A DNA stretch of 64,000 nt, taken from the NCBI GenBank assembly GCA_034509425.1, contig JAVTVJ010000446.1, forward strand, positions 1-64,000, written 5' to 3'. This stretch comes from Eopsaltria australis. Lineage: Eukaryota; Chordata; Aves; Passeriformes; Petroicidae. Shown here piece after piece: positions 52,761 through 64,000 of this stretch (within the stretch, counting starts at the first letter, position 1; each line of letters starts with the position of its first letter). The position numbers and the translations under genes were made by a program. The notes beneath the pieces were generated by a model. The model saw only the letters and a list, made by a program, of their open reading frames with translations. It made no database searches and had not been told where the DNA came from.

Positions 52761-54395
52761 TGTCCTGGGTTAGGCCAGAGGGGTCAAAATCTAGGAAGTG
52801 ATCTGGGCTGCAGGAATGCAGGAAGAAATACAACTTCCTTCCTGCAAGAGAGAGCCAATAATCAGGTAGTTTTAAGAATTGATAGGTAGGTAAACCAATT
52901 AAAAAGTTGGTCCGCCTTCAAGGAAAAAACCATATATAAGCAGAGACTTTCTGACGCTCTTCCTCTTTGGACCTGCTGCTGCTGTGTAGAGAGGAGCAGC
53001 TCCTGCTTCTCTCACTGGTAAGGCCCCCCCCCTACCTCCTTCCGAAGGAGGGATGGGGGGGGGGAAGGGAGGTTTTACGGCAGCCGTGCCGCTGCAGCCG
53101 GGCAGGCATGGGGGAGGAACGGCTGGAATCTTCAGCAGATACAGCTCAGCCGGTGTGCCAGCTACACGAGAGGGAGAGCCAGGCCCCTGCTCCGGGCCAG
53201 GCAAGGACCAGGCCGGACTCCATCCAGCTCAGGCCAGGCCCTGCCCTGTCACCCCGGGCCCAGATGGCCCCACCAGGCCGAGCCAGCTTGGCCGAGCCAA
53301 GCAGAGACTCCTGAGAGCATCTGGCATCCAGCTCGGACCTGTTCAAGCAGCCCGGCAAAGAGCACGTGATCCTCACACTGCCGGAGAGAGAGAGAGACAG
53401 AGATTAACTCTCTCCATGCCTGGACTAAACTCACAGACACCCATCCTTCCTCGCAGAGAGAGGAACGAGTGAGGACATCTACATAGTGCAGCGCAGAGAC
53501 TTTACAGTCAGTGAGGAAAGCAGAACTGATACCTAGAAGGAGGTGCATGAGAAGTTGCTTCAAAAATGAAGCTGAAAACTCTTTTGGAGAACCATGGTTG
53601 GGGACTGAGCTAATAAATTCTCTGTAATATATGAAGATATAGTCCAAAGGGGGATGTGAAGTTCTTATTGCAGCCAATGAACTGAAATACCTAAGTACAG
53701 ACAAGTAAGTGTTGGAAAAGTACAGCCTGATGAGAAACTAAAACCACGAGAGAGGAGAGGCTGTGACCCAGAGCCCTGGTCCCGGGGAGAATGCTAGAGA
53801 ACCTGAGTTGTCAGGAGAACTTGTGTTGCTAAGCACAGAAGAAAGGATTTTCTTTGTTGCTGCAATTGAACTGGGCATCCTTAAAACAGGTACCCTGTGG
53901 ACTGTTCATAACCCACCATAGTGGCTGTGGGAAGGCTACTGGTGTGGGAGAGATCCACCATTAAGCTGGACTTTACTCCGGGCGGCGGTTAATGGTGAAG
54001 CAGAAGACCCATAAAAACTGTATTTTTCTTACAGAAGATCCATAGTGTAAGCAAAAGAAACTTCTCTCCCTAAATGAACTGGAACAAGAGCTGTTTCTGA
54101 GGTGGTAAACTGACTAGAGGTCAAAGTGTTGTCTTTTGTATGTTGTCAGGGAGAATGAAATGGAGAGGTGGGGAAAGAGGGGTAGTCTGGGGAGTTTGTT
54201 CTAGTTTTTTCTTGAGTTTTTTTTTCTTTTTTCCCTTTGTCTTAGATATATTAATAAAACTTCTTTGTACTTTATAAAGTTTGAGCCTGCTTTGCCTACT
54301 CCTAATCCTTATCTCACAACAAGCAATCAAGTAAATTTAGGTAAGTGTGCTGGCATTTAGCCACAAACCTGAATAAGCAAACTAAAGCGACGACA
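52761..54395 (+). repeat. Array G LTR b
   Basis: 1635 bp, tgtcctggg to gcgacgaca. Splice donor exon end 53017. Perfect 8-bp inverted repeat around 53035-53051 flanked by C9 and G10 (53024-53064). Confidence 0.93.
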
Positions 54396-54692
54396 TTCAA
54401 TGGTGCGTTGGCCGGGAAACCGAACCAAATAATGGGCAAATTGATGGGAGTTTTGAGATAAGGATTGATTAGGAGAAATAATAGGCAAAGCATGTATTAA
54501 AATACAAGATAAAATAAATGGTAGTAGAAACTGTGTATTGTAGTAGTCATATAAAGTCTAGAGGTGGAGGTTTGTGTAAGAAGCTTTCTGCTTAGTTTAG
54601 TAATTTTTCTTATTCTAAGTAAAGATTGTATAATTAATGTAATTTTGATAATAAGTCTTATATATGGTTTTTCCTGAAGGCGAGAGGTGGAA
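54396..54692 (+). other. Array G internal segment 2
   Basis: 297 bp, a near copy of segment 1. Primer site 54401-54418 has one mismatch to tRNA-Gly; the purine tract is kept. Confidence 0.9.
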
Positions 54693-55212
54693 TGTCCTGG
54701 GTTAGGCCAGAGGTGTCAAAATCTAGGAAGTGATCTGGGCTGCAGGAATGCAGGAAGAAATACAACTTCCTTCCTGCGAGAGAGAGAGCCAATAATCAGG
54801 TAGTTTTAAGAATTGATAGGTAGGTAAACCAATTAAAAAGTTGGTCCGCCTTCAAGGAAAAAAACCATATATAAGCAGAGACTTTCTGACGCTTTTCCTT
54901 TTTGGACCTGCTGCTGCTGTGTGGAGAGGAGCAGCTCCTGCTTCTCTCACTGGTAAGGCCCCCCCCCCCACCTCCTTCCGAAGGAGGGATGGGGGGGGGG
55001 AAGGGAGGTTTTACGGCAGCCGTGCCGCTGCAGCCGGGCAGGCATGGGGGAGGAACGGCTGGAATCTTCAGCAGATACAGCTCAGCCGGTGTGCCAGCTA
55101 CACAAGAGGGAGAGCCGGGCCAGGCAAGGACCGGGCCGGACTCCATCCAGCTCGGGCCAGGCCCTGCCCTGTCACCCCAGGCCTAGATGGCCCCAGCAGG
55201 CCGAGCAGAGAA
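54693..55212 (+). repeat. Array G LTR c, truncated
   Basis: The first 520 bp only: TATA box, donor (exon end 54952) and hairpin are present, the 3' two thirds are lost. Ends in ggccgagcagaga, then single-copy-looking sequence. Confidence 0.88.
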
Positions 55213-58200
55213 TTTAAAAGATCTGTTAGTCTTAGTTAAATGTGCAATAACTGGGCGCAGTGTACACATAAGTGACATCTGGAGACACAGCTTAATAATT
55301 CACTTCTTCAGCTTCAGTGGAGGCTGTATTAGTCCAAACTGCTTGAGTTAAGAGAAATCAGAGATTTTTGTGACATTTATATTGCAACAATTTCCACTGA
55401 AATCATGGGGCGAGAAGTCTGGGTGAAGCCTGATAGCTAGCTCTGTGTCTACCTACATTCTCATGTAGGAAGTTGGGTTTGCTTCTTTACTCACTCTGTT
55501 GCTATTTGTCTTAATCTGAGAGGGATGTTAAGGTAAAAAGGACAAGATATGTGCCTGACCTCATTTCAGACGCTGATAGTATAAACCAAAATGATGCTAA
55601 CTTTTCACCTAGCTACCAGTTATTAACAGCTCTGTTAGAAATCACTACCATGACTCAGTCATTATCACATTCACCTTCACAGTAAATAAAGACCTTAAGT
55701 AAAATCCTTTCCTTTCCACTGCCTTTAGCTGAGCAATGTTTCAAACCATTTTCTCATCTTCTGAAGAAAATAAGAGGCGTAGTTCTGATGTCAGACAGAC
55801 ATGAGGGACAATTCTGAATATTTTACAGAAAAAAGGTTGGACAAAATATTGGTAAACATTTATAAGCCTGAAGCAGCAGCAATACCTGAAATTGTCAGCT
55901 TGGAAACAGTAGCAGAAAACTGATATGTGTGATAAGAATCTTTGATGTGTTAAGCTATTTCCTGCAAAGAAGAATATCTTTGAAGAAATGGTCCCTGATA
56001 CTTAATTACATTATCATATGGCACTAGTGTAATATTACTATTTAAATAGCAAAAAAAATTGAGTCATATTTTTATAGATTTTAATGGATGTGGAACGAAG
56101 TTAGAATTGTGCTCTCTTACATAATTTTTAATATAATAAAGAGGTATTGCGAATTCATTCCAGAAGTCTCTTAAACTTCCAATAAGATAAAATCCCATCA
56201 CTTATTTGATGGGAGTGACATTTTTGTTGTTATTTTGTTGGAGAAGGTTAATTTTGATTTATGCTTCACAGCAACCTTATTTTGGTTGTTTTAGGTATAG
56301 GTGAGGAGTTTGGTAAATGAGTGAGCTTTATTCTGTACATATGTTGCAACCCTGATTCATAGGGATTCTTATTGCATCTGCTGCTTTAAATTCAAATACT
56401 GTCTCTGACACACTGGGAATATAATTCTGGCACATACCAATTAACCATCACACTCTTGCAGTCCCTATAGATAATACAGACCAGTGTATCATGATTTAAT
56501 ATCACCCCAATTATTTCTTTAGTCTTTGCTCTAAATAAGTTAGGGAAGCTATTCTTTAATATTAAACAGAACTTGAAGATGCTATTAATATTTTTATTTA
56601 ATATAAACAACAGACTATGTGAAATACACAAGGCACTTAGACATAAGTCAGTCAGTCAGGTCCTTCTAAATGTTTACTAAGTCTCATCATCTGATTTTCT
56701 ACCACTTACTTTAACATGAAAACTGGAGAAAGAGGAGTTCAGCTGTCACCATCTCACCTACACCCAGTACTCAGCAGATTTTTCTCACAAGCTAGCAAAA
56801 TACATAGCTTTAAAAATTAAAGAAATGGCTAACAGGAAAACTGATAGAGCTGCTACCATGTAGGGATGGCAGACTATTCTGTGTCAAAAAGGACATTTGC
56901 AGGTTATACTACACTCTGAGCTGTCAAATCATACAAGCGTAGTCAAATCACAACAAAATTGCTCAAGTGTAATTTTCAAATACTAACTTATAATGAAGGA
57001 ATAGTTTATTGGCCCTGCCAGCTTCTGTGCTGGCCTTCAAGACTTGAAGTCTAAGCAGTGAGGAATGGGTGGTATGTGTGGAGTGCACTGGGGCTAACCC
57101 ATCCAACCCCGATTGCCTGGGGGAGGTTCACATCTATGCTAGGCTTGGGCAGAATATGCAACTCATAAATTACCTGTGACATTCCCTGTTGAAACTGGCC
57201 ACTACAAATCATTAAAACCTCCTCCAGCAGGCCTTTTTTCTCGTCTGATCTGAGAAAAAAACCAGTACTTTCTGACTGTCCTTTAAGTTAGGAATCTCTG
57301 TGATATTACAATTCACGGGCTTATTTTTTTGCCTTTTTTTGCTGAGCTTTTCACTAGTAAGGCCTTCAGGCCTTCCAGTTTCCTGAGGCCAATAGCAGAG
57401 CCTGTGGGACTGAAGCATTACTCACAGCAGAGAAAATCCAGTCTAAGAATGGTAAACCTACTGTAAAAATACAAACCTATGCAGCAAGATGCATCTAGTG
57501 GTGCTAAGGAAGCAGGACCAGGAAATAGGCTGGATTCTATGGCAGTACTGGATTGTGGTATAAGACTAATATGATATGAAAGAGGATATTGTAAGAATGT
57601 AAAATTTGTTAGGATTAGATGGAAAGTCGACGGGAAGTTGTTTAACATTTGCATCTTAAGGACCAGGGAAAATCTCAGCTGCTTGTGTTTCTCTACAGTG
57701 AAAAGGAACTCAACTTCCCTGTTTGGTGCCTTGACTCATAGGTCAAGAAAGCTAAAAATTACTTAGGCCATGTTTTTTAAGAATGAGTTTCTTTGATTTA
57801 GATACTTTGCCTCAGGAGAGAGCCCTGGGCTCTGTCTCAAGGGAATAATATGAGATCATGAGTAATCAAGTAAGACCCAAAGGAAGAGAGGATTCAAATA
57901 TAAAAATGTAATTAACTTTTGTCAACATCTGACTCTGGACATCTCCTCAATGAACGTATGAGAAAACAGAATTGTTCAGTAGAGTCTTCTAATCCAATCT
58001 GCTGTTTTAGAATTTAAATTCTTCTCCATAGGGTGTTGCAATATGATGCTGATGCCTATGCTTTGCAGGCAGTCAGAGCAGAAGATCTGGCAGTCCTTCA
58101 GCAATTCATAGTATATGATCTATGTTTTGTATCCCATTATGAGCTTTTTCTCTCTGCAAGCTATCCATAAATCAATCAAGATGCTTATTAATTTTCTTGC

Positions 58201-59777
58201 TATGCGTGGTTGCTCAAAAGACTGTATTTATAACCATTCTTTGGACTTCAGGGGTTTGGCAGCTACTACTTTAAGAGCTCATGTGATTATCAACTTTAAG
58301 GATTTGATTGGTGGAATGATTGCTTAAATCCCAAAGTGAAGCTTTTATTGCAACTGAATGAGAGAAATGGTTTAATGCTTATGTTGAATGAAAGATTGAT
58401 AGGGATTCCTCCCTTGGAGAGAAGGGTGGGCCTGGAATATGCAGGCCAAGGATTTTGGGAATCAATCACCATAAATTATCCCAAATTATTGACTACATTT
58501 ACAGCTGTTCTTAATCAAAAAACCAGAAAAAAGCTAAGTGCATTACTCTGATATCAATGTTGTTGCCAACATATCTGTTTATGTAGAGGTTGGTATAGAT
58601 AGAAGTTTGAGCAGATGGATGTAATTCCCCTTGAAATGGATATACTGAGGGTGAAGTCATCTGTCTTAGCTTAGACATATGGATATCTCTATGGACAGTG
58701 GAGAAAAATAGGCAGCTCAGTAAAGTGACACTAAGAGACACTTCCTCCTAAGAGACGTTTCTTAAAACAGATCATATAAATATGTTTTTATATTTTCATT
58801 TTATCTTAGCTTGACTCAAAGGTTTACATGGTGCTATAGCTTCCTCACAGAAGCACACAATGGCAAATCAAACAACTGAAAACATTGTGACCAGCTTTCC
58901 AACACACTACCAATTTGAACTTCCCATTCAAGCTGAACATTTCAATCTGTCCCTTGGCATTTCACAGATCAAGGGAGGAGGAAATGTAGTCCAGGGAGCA
59001 GGGGTAGCCAGGAAATGTGGCAATTTCTGATATGTTATGAGGTCATGGGATACATGCCTGAAGCCCAAGTGTGCCTAAGGTGTTTGTTACAGTGAGGTGA
59101 AAAGATATTTCTATATCTTGCTTTTTATAAAGACATGAGATTTGCAAATATTTGGGGTCTGGTTGAAGACAAGGGTTGTAGATGCATCAGCAGGACATTG
59201 AAGTCAACTCCAGCAGTAGTACAAACCAAAACAGTAACAGAGGGAGATAAGCAAATATTTCAGATGACCTTTCCATCATTGGTTTTCCCAGTCTTAGCCA
59301 GCAAAACTTACCCTGTAAGACCACACTTTCATGGCTCTGAATGTAAATAATATTAAAAAGGAGCAGCTCATAAAAACTTCTTTGAAAGGACACATTTCAG
59401 CTCTAATCTTTTACTTGATCAGCTAGCACTGACTCTCTTCAGGGTTTGTGTCTTGTACTCATTTCTGAAATAGAAACAGGAACTTTAGCAACCAAACAGA
59501 ACCTGAAAGCTAACAGTTTAATTTGTTGTTTATCAGTTTATGTCTGTAAGAAAACATTACTCAAATCTTTTCAGTAAAGAAATGTAAATAAAGGGGTGGA
59601 GAAGAGAGAGAAATGTTATTTTCTGGGGAAAAGAGAGATTAATCTTGTTTGCAACTTACAGAACACAGCAGTGGATGGATCAAAGTTTATGCATTTCACA
59701 ATGCAGTAGCTTTTTATCATTTTATCTCCCTCACATTTTATTCCCACACATTTGTGTGCTCAGACTCGGGGGGAGGA
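55213..59777. other. A+T-rich sequence, nothing recognised
   Basis: No frame with family features, no LTR pair and no clear repeat. Short frames are at chance level. Probably intergenic or intronic host DNA. Confidence 0.6.
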
Positions 59778-60144
59778 TTGGGACTGTTCAGACTGGACAA
59801 GAGAAGGCCCTGGGAAGATCTTATTGTGGCCTTTCATTACTTTGAGGGACCTTAAAAGAAGGATGGGGCCTATAGCAACAGGACAAGGGGACGTGTTTTC
59901 AAACTAAAAGAGGGCAAATTTAGGCTAGACAGAAGGAAGAAAATTTTTATTATTAGGATACTGAAACACTGGAACAATTTGCCTAGAGAGCTGATAGGTG
60001 CCCTGTTCCTAGAGAAATTCAAGGTAAGGTTGGATGTGAATTTGAGTAACCTGATGTAGTTGACTTTGACCCTGTTCACTGGAGGGAGATTGGACTAGAT
60101 GGCCTTTAAAGGTCCCTTCCAACACAATCTATTCTATGATTGTA
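59778..60144 (+). mobile_element. CR1 LINE 3' fragment
   Basis: About 370 bp of avian CR1 3' end: gactggacaagagaaggcc near the start, ggacaaggggacgtgttttc, ggtcccttccaac, and the terminal attctatgat. 5'-truncated and diverged, with no RT frame. It is the main lineage marker for a bird. Confidence 0.9.
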
Positions 60145-63100
60145 TTTTTTTTAATAAGGTGTTTTGTACTCTCCTTTAAAGGGCCAGATGTGAGACATCT
60201 ATGATGGAGTAGTGGAATTGGTTCCCTTGCTGATAGCTGAGTTGCTTTGTCTTTTGTCAATTCTTTCTGAAAAGTCATTCTGCTGTATTGTGGTTATTTG
60301 CTTTCACTTTCATAATTACTGTGAGGGGGTTTAATGCATAATAAGAGGACAATGTAATTGTAAGATCCAGAAACAGTTTTGTTGGATTTCTTAGGTGCTT
60401 AAGCATAAGCTGCATTGCATGTTTAGCTATCCACATTTTCCACTACATTTTTTTAAGTTTTGTAATCAGCTCAGGTCAATAAGTCAAAAGAATCAGAATG
60501 TGAGATTCAGCAGTAGTTCTAAAACAAAAATTGCAAGTAATAACTGAAATCTTTCCATTTTGGAAGGGAAATCTTTCTGGGCTAGTATTTTAATATCTTG
60601 CTAATGTGGAAATGTAAAAAAAATCAAGCAACAGTACTTTGTTATGCTAGATAAAAATATATCTTAAAAACATTTTCTTAAGGCTCTACGTAGTTTGTCT
60701 TCACATTTAAAGTGTGCAATCTTTTCATCTTTCCATATTTTCATATTTTCATATTTCAAAATGTCTTTACTTTTTAAATTATTCATACCATTAACATCCA
60801 AAATACAGCATTTTCAATGGCTTTTCTGAATTGTAATGTTGGATATGCAATCAGAGAAGGATTTTAGGTAAAACTGATCAATTTCATACTTTTTATCTGA
60901 ATAGAAAATCTGTTACTAAAACATCCCTATGAGCAATATAAACTTGTCTGCATGCCTTTTTCATGCAGGCAATAGTGCAAACACATCGAGATTACCAAAG
61001 ATTAATGCCAAGGATTGACAAGAAATTAAAAAATTATAAACTAGGCAGTTCTCAAGACAGTGCATAATTTTAACCAAAATCAGAACTTATTAAGGTCAGT
61101 ATACTGCTTACACATTCTAAATGGAAAACACAAATCAGATGGAAAATATTTTTCTTAGGGAGGGTTCATTCCAATTTTAAGAGAGACTTGAATGATCTGA
61201 AATTTCCAGTGGATGAGCTGCTGACATTGATAGAACAGCTGATGCAAATGTTAATTTTATACCAGAATTCTGAGAACACTTGAGACCTATTATTTTGGAG
61301 ACTTTTGTACATTTATGATGACATCAGCTGGTGCTCAGAACATAGGCCTGCTCTTTTCCTGGTTATTTTTTAAAACATATATTTAAATTAACTTTAGAAT
61401 TTCCACTGATTTCAGTGGTATGGGATGAGGCAACTACACTGAAAAAAATAAATTTCAATTAAAAAGTTCAATAAAGCAAGAAAAAATCATAATCAAATGG
61501 TCTATCATAGCAAGGTTCCTTTATAGAAATCTGCCTAAAATAGTACAGTGTGTACATATGAAAAATAATTAATCGATAATCTACTTGTAAATAACGGGGA
61601 CTGAGCTAGAAGTCTGGCAGAGTCCAGAACTGAGTGATGTATAAATATCCTACCCTTTCTTTAGTACTGAGAAATCCTGCAGCACAGGGATAGGAAGATC
61701 AAGAAAATGACCATCTAATCCATGCTTTCCCAGTTATTAAGTGCTTGATCCCCACAAACATACTGATGTGGACAGGAAAGGTAAGGTAAATCTCTCACTC
61801 TCAGTGTCCAGAAGCCTCAGGCATTGGCAGTGCAGAACCGTGTGAGGGCTGAGGGTAACTCCTTCCCACTGCTTCTGTCTGCCAGCTGTTTGCTCTCCTT
61901 GCTGGAAGCTATCATTCCCACAGCAGGGTCAGTGGAAGGAATTGCCTCATTTGCTTCAGCCAGATACAGAGTCAACTACTTTATTTTACAGGGCCTTCAG
62001 AAGCAAGTTCAACTTAGGAAATGAGTTTTTCACTGACGTGGATGGGAATCGCCAAAAATGTCATCTCTGAATTCATCTGCAAAGGGCTTGTTTCCAGCAG
62101 AAATGTGATTTTATAAAACTGCTTAAGGTTCAGAGCATGGGCACAACATAATGTGGCTTTTTCTGCAGTGACATTTGAGAGTGATCTTCCTGGCAGCATC
62201 AGTCTCAGCAGGCATGCGCTGTGAAAACCAGTGTATAATGGCAATAAAAAAAAAAAAAAATCCTAAAAATCAGAGCCTTTTCTTTGGGGCTTTTCTAAAT
62301 CTTTCCAAATCCTATTTCTTTTGGTTTTATTCCCATTAGGGAATGACAAACAATCTATCAGAATATGTGAACAAAAAATGTGCATATAATGTAATAAAAA
62401 CACTTCTTCGCCTGAAAAATATACAATCAAGCATCAGTGCTTTCACTAAGTTTATAACTTCCATGATTAATTGTTTCTAGGAACATACTAGAACAATTAT
62501 GAATTGTAAATTGTTATTTAGGATTTATTAATCATTGCAAGTTTCATGTTATTGTGCTACCAATATTCCTGATAATAATAATAAAAAAATAGAGCATAGT
62601 AAATTAATGATCTTTAAAATAATCATTCAAGAGAAGACTCATGTCTACAGCATTAGTACTTGCAGAAGGAGTAATTCAATTTTATACCTACAAAGACTAG
62701 GCAGGAGTAAAAATAAGCAAATGAGCTGCTAGCAAAAACCCATTGTGTATTTGAACCACAGGAGTGATGGGGCTCACTGTTCCTCCCTCTAATATTTCTG
62801 TGCTTTGACAGGCCATTTGTTTATGCCTTTTTGAGTAGGTTTGACCAATATTGTTGCAACAGTTTGGCAGTTAAAACATTCCTAGTCTTGGGGGAATAAA
62901 TTTTTGTTTCTCATTTCTGTGTTTAGAAGTCAAGTAATTTTTCCTTTTGCTGATCTGTAAAATAAGCTTTAAAATTTATAAATTCCAGACACTTTTTAAC
63001 ATTATTTAAAGTGTACAGCATGTTGAAAACCTGGACATTTTCTAGGCTGTGTTCACTTTATTTCCAGAAAATCCTGGAATCCAAACCCCTCAATGATAAG

Positions 63101-64000
63101 GATACTGCTGCTAAAAAGATGTAAAAGAAGATACTTGAAATATGGTATATTTGAAGCGGTAGGAGAGGAGTTCAGGTGTGCAGTCTCTAATAGACATCTA
63201 TGTTTTTCCAGGTGTTCCTTGAGGACTTCTGCAAAGTGGTGGTCTTAATCCATGCAGAAATCTACATGGGACCTAGAGACCTGCACTAACAAGTGCTGTT
63301 ATTGTATTTGCAAAGTTCATGATAACATTATTAAACAGGAAGATTTTCTCCTTAAGTAAAAGACTGGAAGCTTGTAAAACCACAGAATTTGCCATGTAAT
63401 GAAATAATTTCTCCAAACTTTATAAATGTAGGAACAAAAGTATACCATGTAATCAGAAGTACCAAACCCTAATTTTAAGTGCCCTCCTAAATTTCACTAT
63501 CTTTAAAAGTTCACATCAGTGGAAAATGTGAGTGACTAAGTGGAATTAGCATCAGAGTATGCCTAATTCATAATTACTTACTTTGTGCACGGCAACAATT
63601 TACAAGCCCTCTATTCACTGGCAGTTTGAAAAGGACTTTCAGATGGGATATTTGGTAAATTTCAATTACACTAGAAATGCCTTGGAGGGCCAGTTACATA
63701 TTGTGGTATTTACACAGACATCAAAGATTTAGTTGTTTAGACAAGGAAAACTAAGGCCATCTGACTATTCAGAGTATTTAGGAAGAGTTCTGTTTGTTTC
63801 AACCTAGAATTTTGCCAAGAATAGATGTCCCAGTTACAAAAAGCGCTACCCCTTCTGAAAATCCAAACTTCTACATTTATTGTGTCCAAAAATTGAAGTC
63901 TTATCTTAAAATCTTTTTTCTTTTTCCTTTTTTTTTTTTTTTTTGCAACACACACTGCGTAGAACAATATTGAAGAAAATCCTGCACTCTTTCTGGTGTA
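60145..64000. other. A+T-rich sequence, nothing recognised
   Basis: Short homopolymers (A15 near 62250, T17 near 63930) and a few ATTTTC repeats near 60740. No gene or element identified. Confidence 0.6.

Larger units (their letters stand above)
50839..55212 (+). mobile_element. Array G: LTR-int-LTR-int-LTR of a coding-free retroelement
   Basis: Three LTRs of about 1.6 kb (the third truncated) joined by two 297-bp internal segments that carry a tRNA-Gly primer site and a purine tract and nothing else. It is inserted in K RNase H. The solo LTRs at 26615 and 32570 are the same family. With no coding capacity it must be moved in trans. Confidence 0.9.

Noticed and set aside
58115..58551. Two plus-strand frames of about 70 codons in the A+T-rich region
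   Set aside because: Chance length for this composition, with no domain, codon bias or splice context.
62100..62265. AATAAA with a poly-A run, possible processed pseudogene
   Set aside because: The signal overlaps the A run itself, no exon-like frame precedes it, and no target duplication was seen.

Overview
The window is bird DNA, and about 55 of its 64 kb is endogenous retrovirus (ERV) stacked on endogenous retrovirus. The avian call rests on a CR1 LINE 3' end near 60.1 kb (ending ATTCTATGAT) and on the ERV types present. The density and nesting suggest a heterochromatic or W-like region, but nothing in the sequence proves the chromosome. I found no host protein-coding gene, tRNA, rRNA or CRISPR array.

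Layout. 1-7127: two minus-strand class III (ERVL-like) proviral units in tandem sharing one LTR; unit 2 has lost gag. 7128-9344 and 12643-14936: env and gag remnants of an old minus-strand retrovirus (Q), the oldest layer. 9345-12642 (M1): a plus-strand non-autonomous provirus with paired LTRs, a 6-bp target duplication and one open 491-codon chimeric gag-like frame. 14937-29615 (P1): a minus-strand gammaretrovirus/ERV3-like provirus with an open 811-codon env and a Cys/Arg-rich frame between pol and env. P1 is cut by two solo LTRs and by N1 (21077-25645), a tRNA-Ser-primed element that holds a third solo LTR.

29616-30314 plus 45354-50838 (K): a plus-strand betaretrovirus-like provirus inserted in P1 gag. 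It is split by P2 (30315-45353), a complete minus-strand relative of P1 with LTRs and a 5-bp target duplication. P2 contains a solo LTR and a third ERVL copy (36279-40161). 50839-55212 (array G): three 1.6-kb LTRs joined by two 297-bp non-coding internal segments with a tRNA-Gly primer site, inserted in K pol. 55213-64000: A+T-rich single-copy-looking DNA with one CR1 fragment.

The insertion order is readable from the nesting: Q, then P1, then K, then P2, then ERVL unit 3 and the youngest solo LTRs. The outer halves of Q, P1 and K should all lie to the right of array G, and all are missing at the same point near 55.21 kb. Most gag and pol frames are broken by stops, frameshifts (several at long G or C runs) and insertions. 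The P1 env, the M1 gag-like frame and the ERVL unit 3 pol are the long frames still open.
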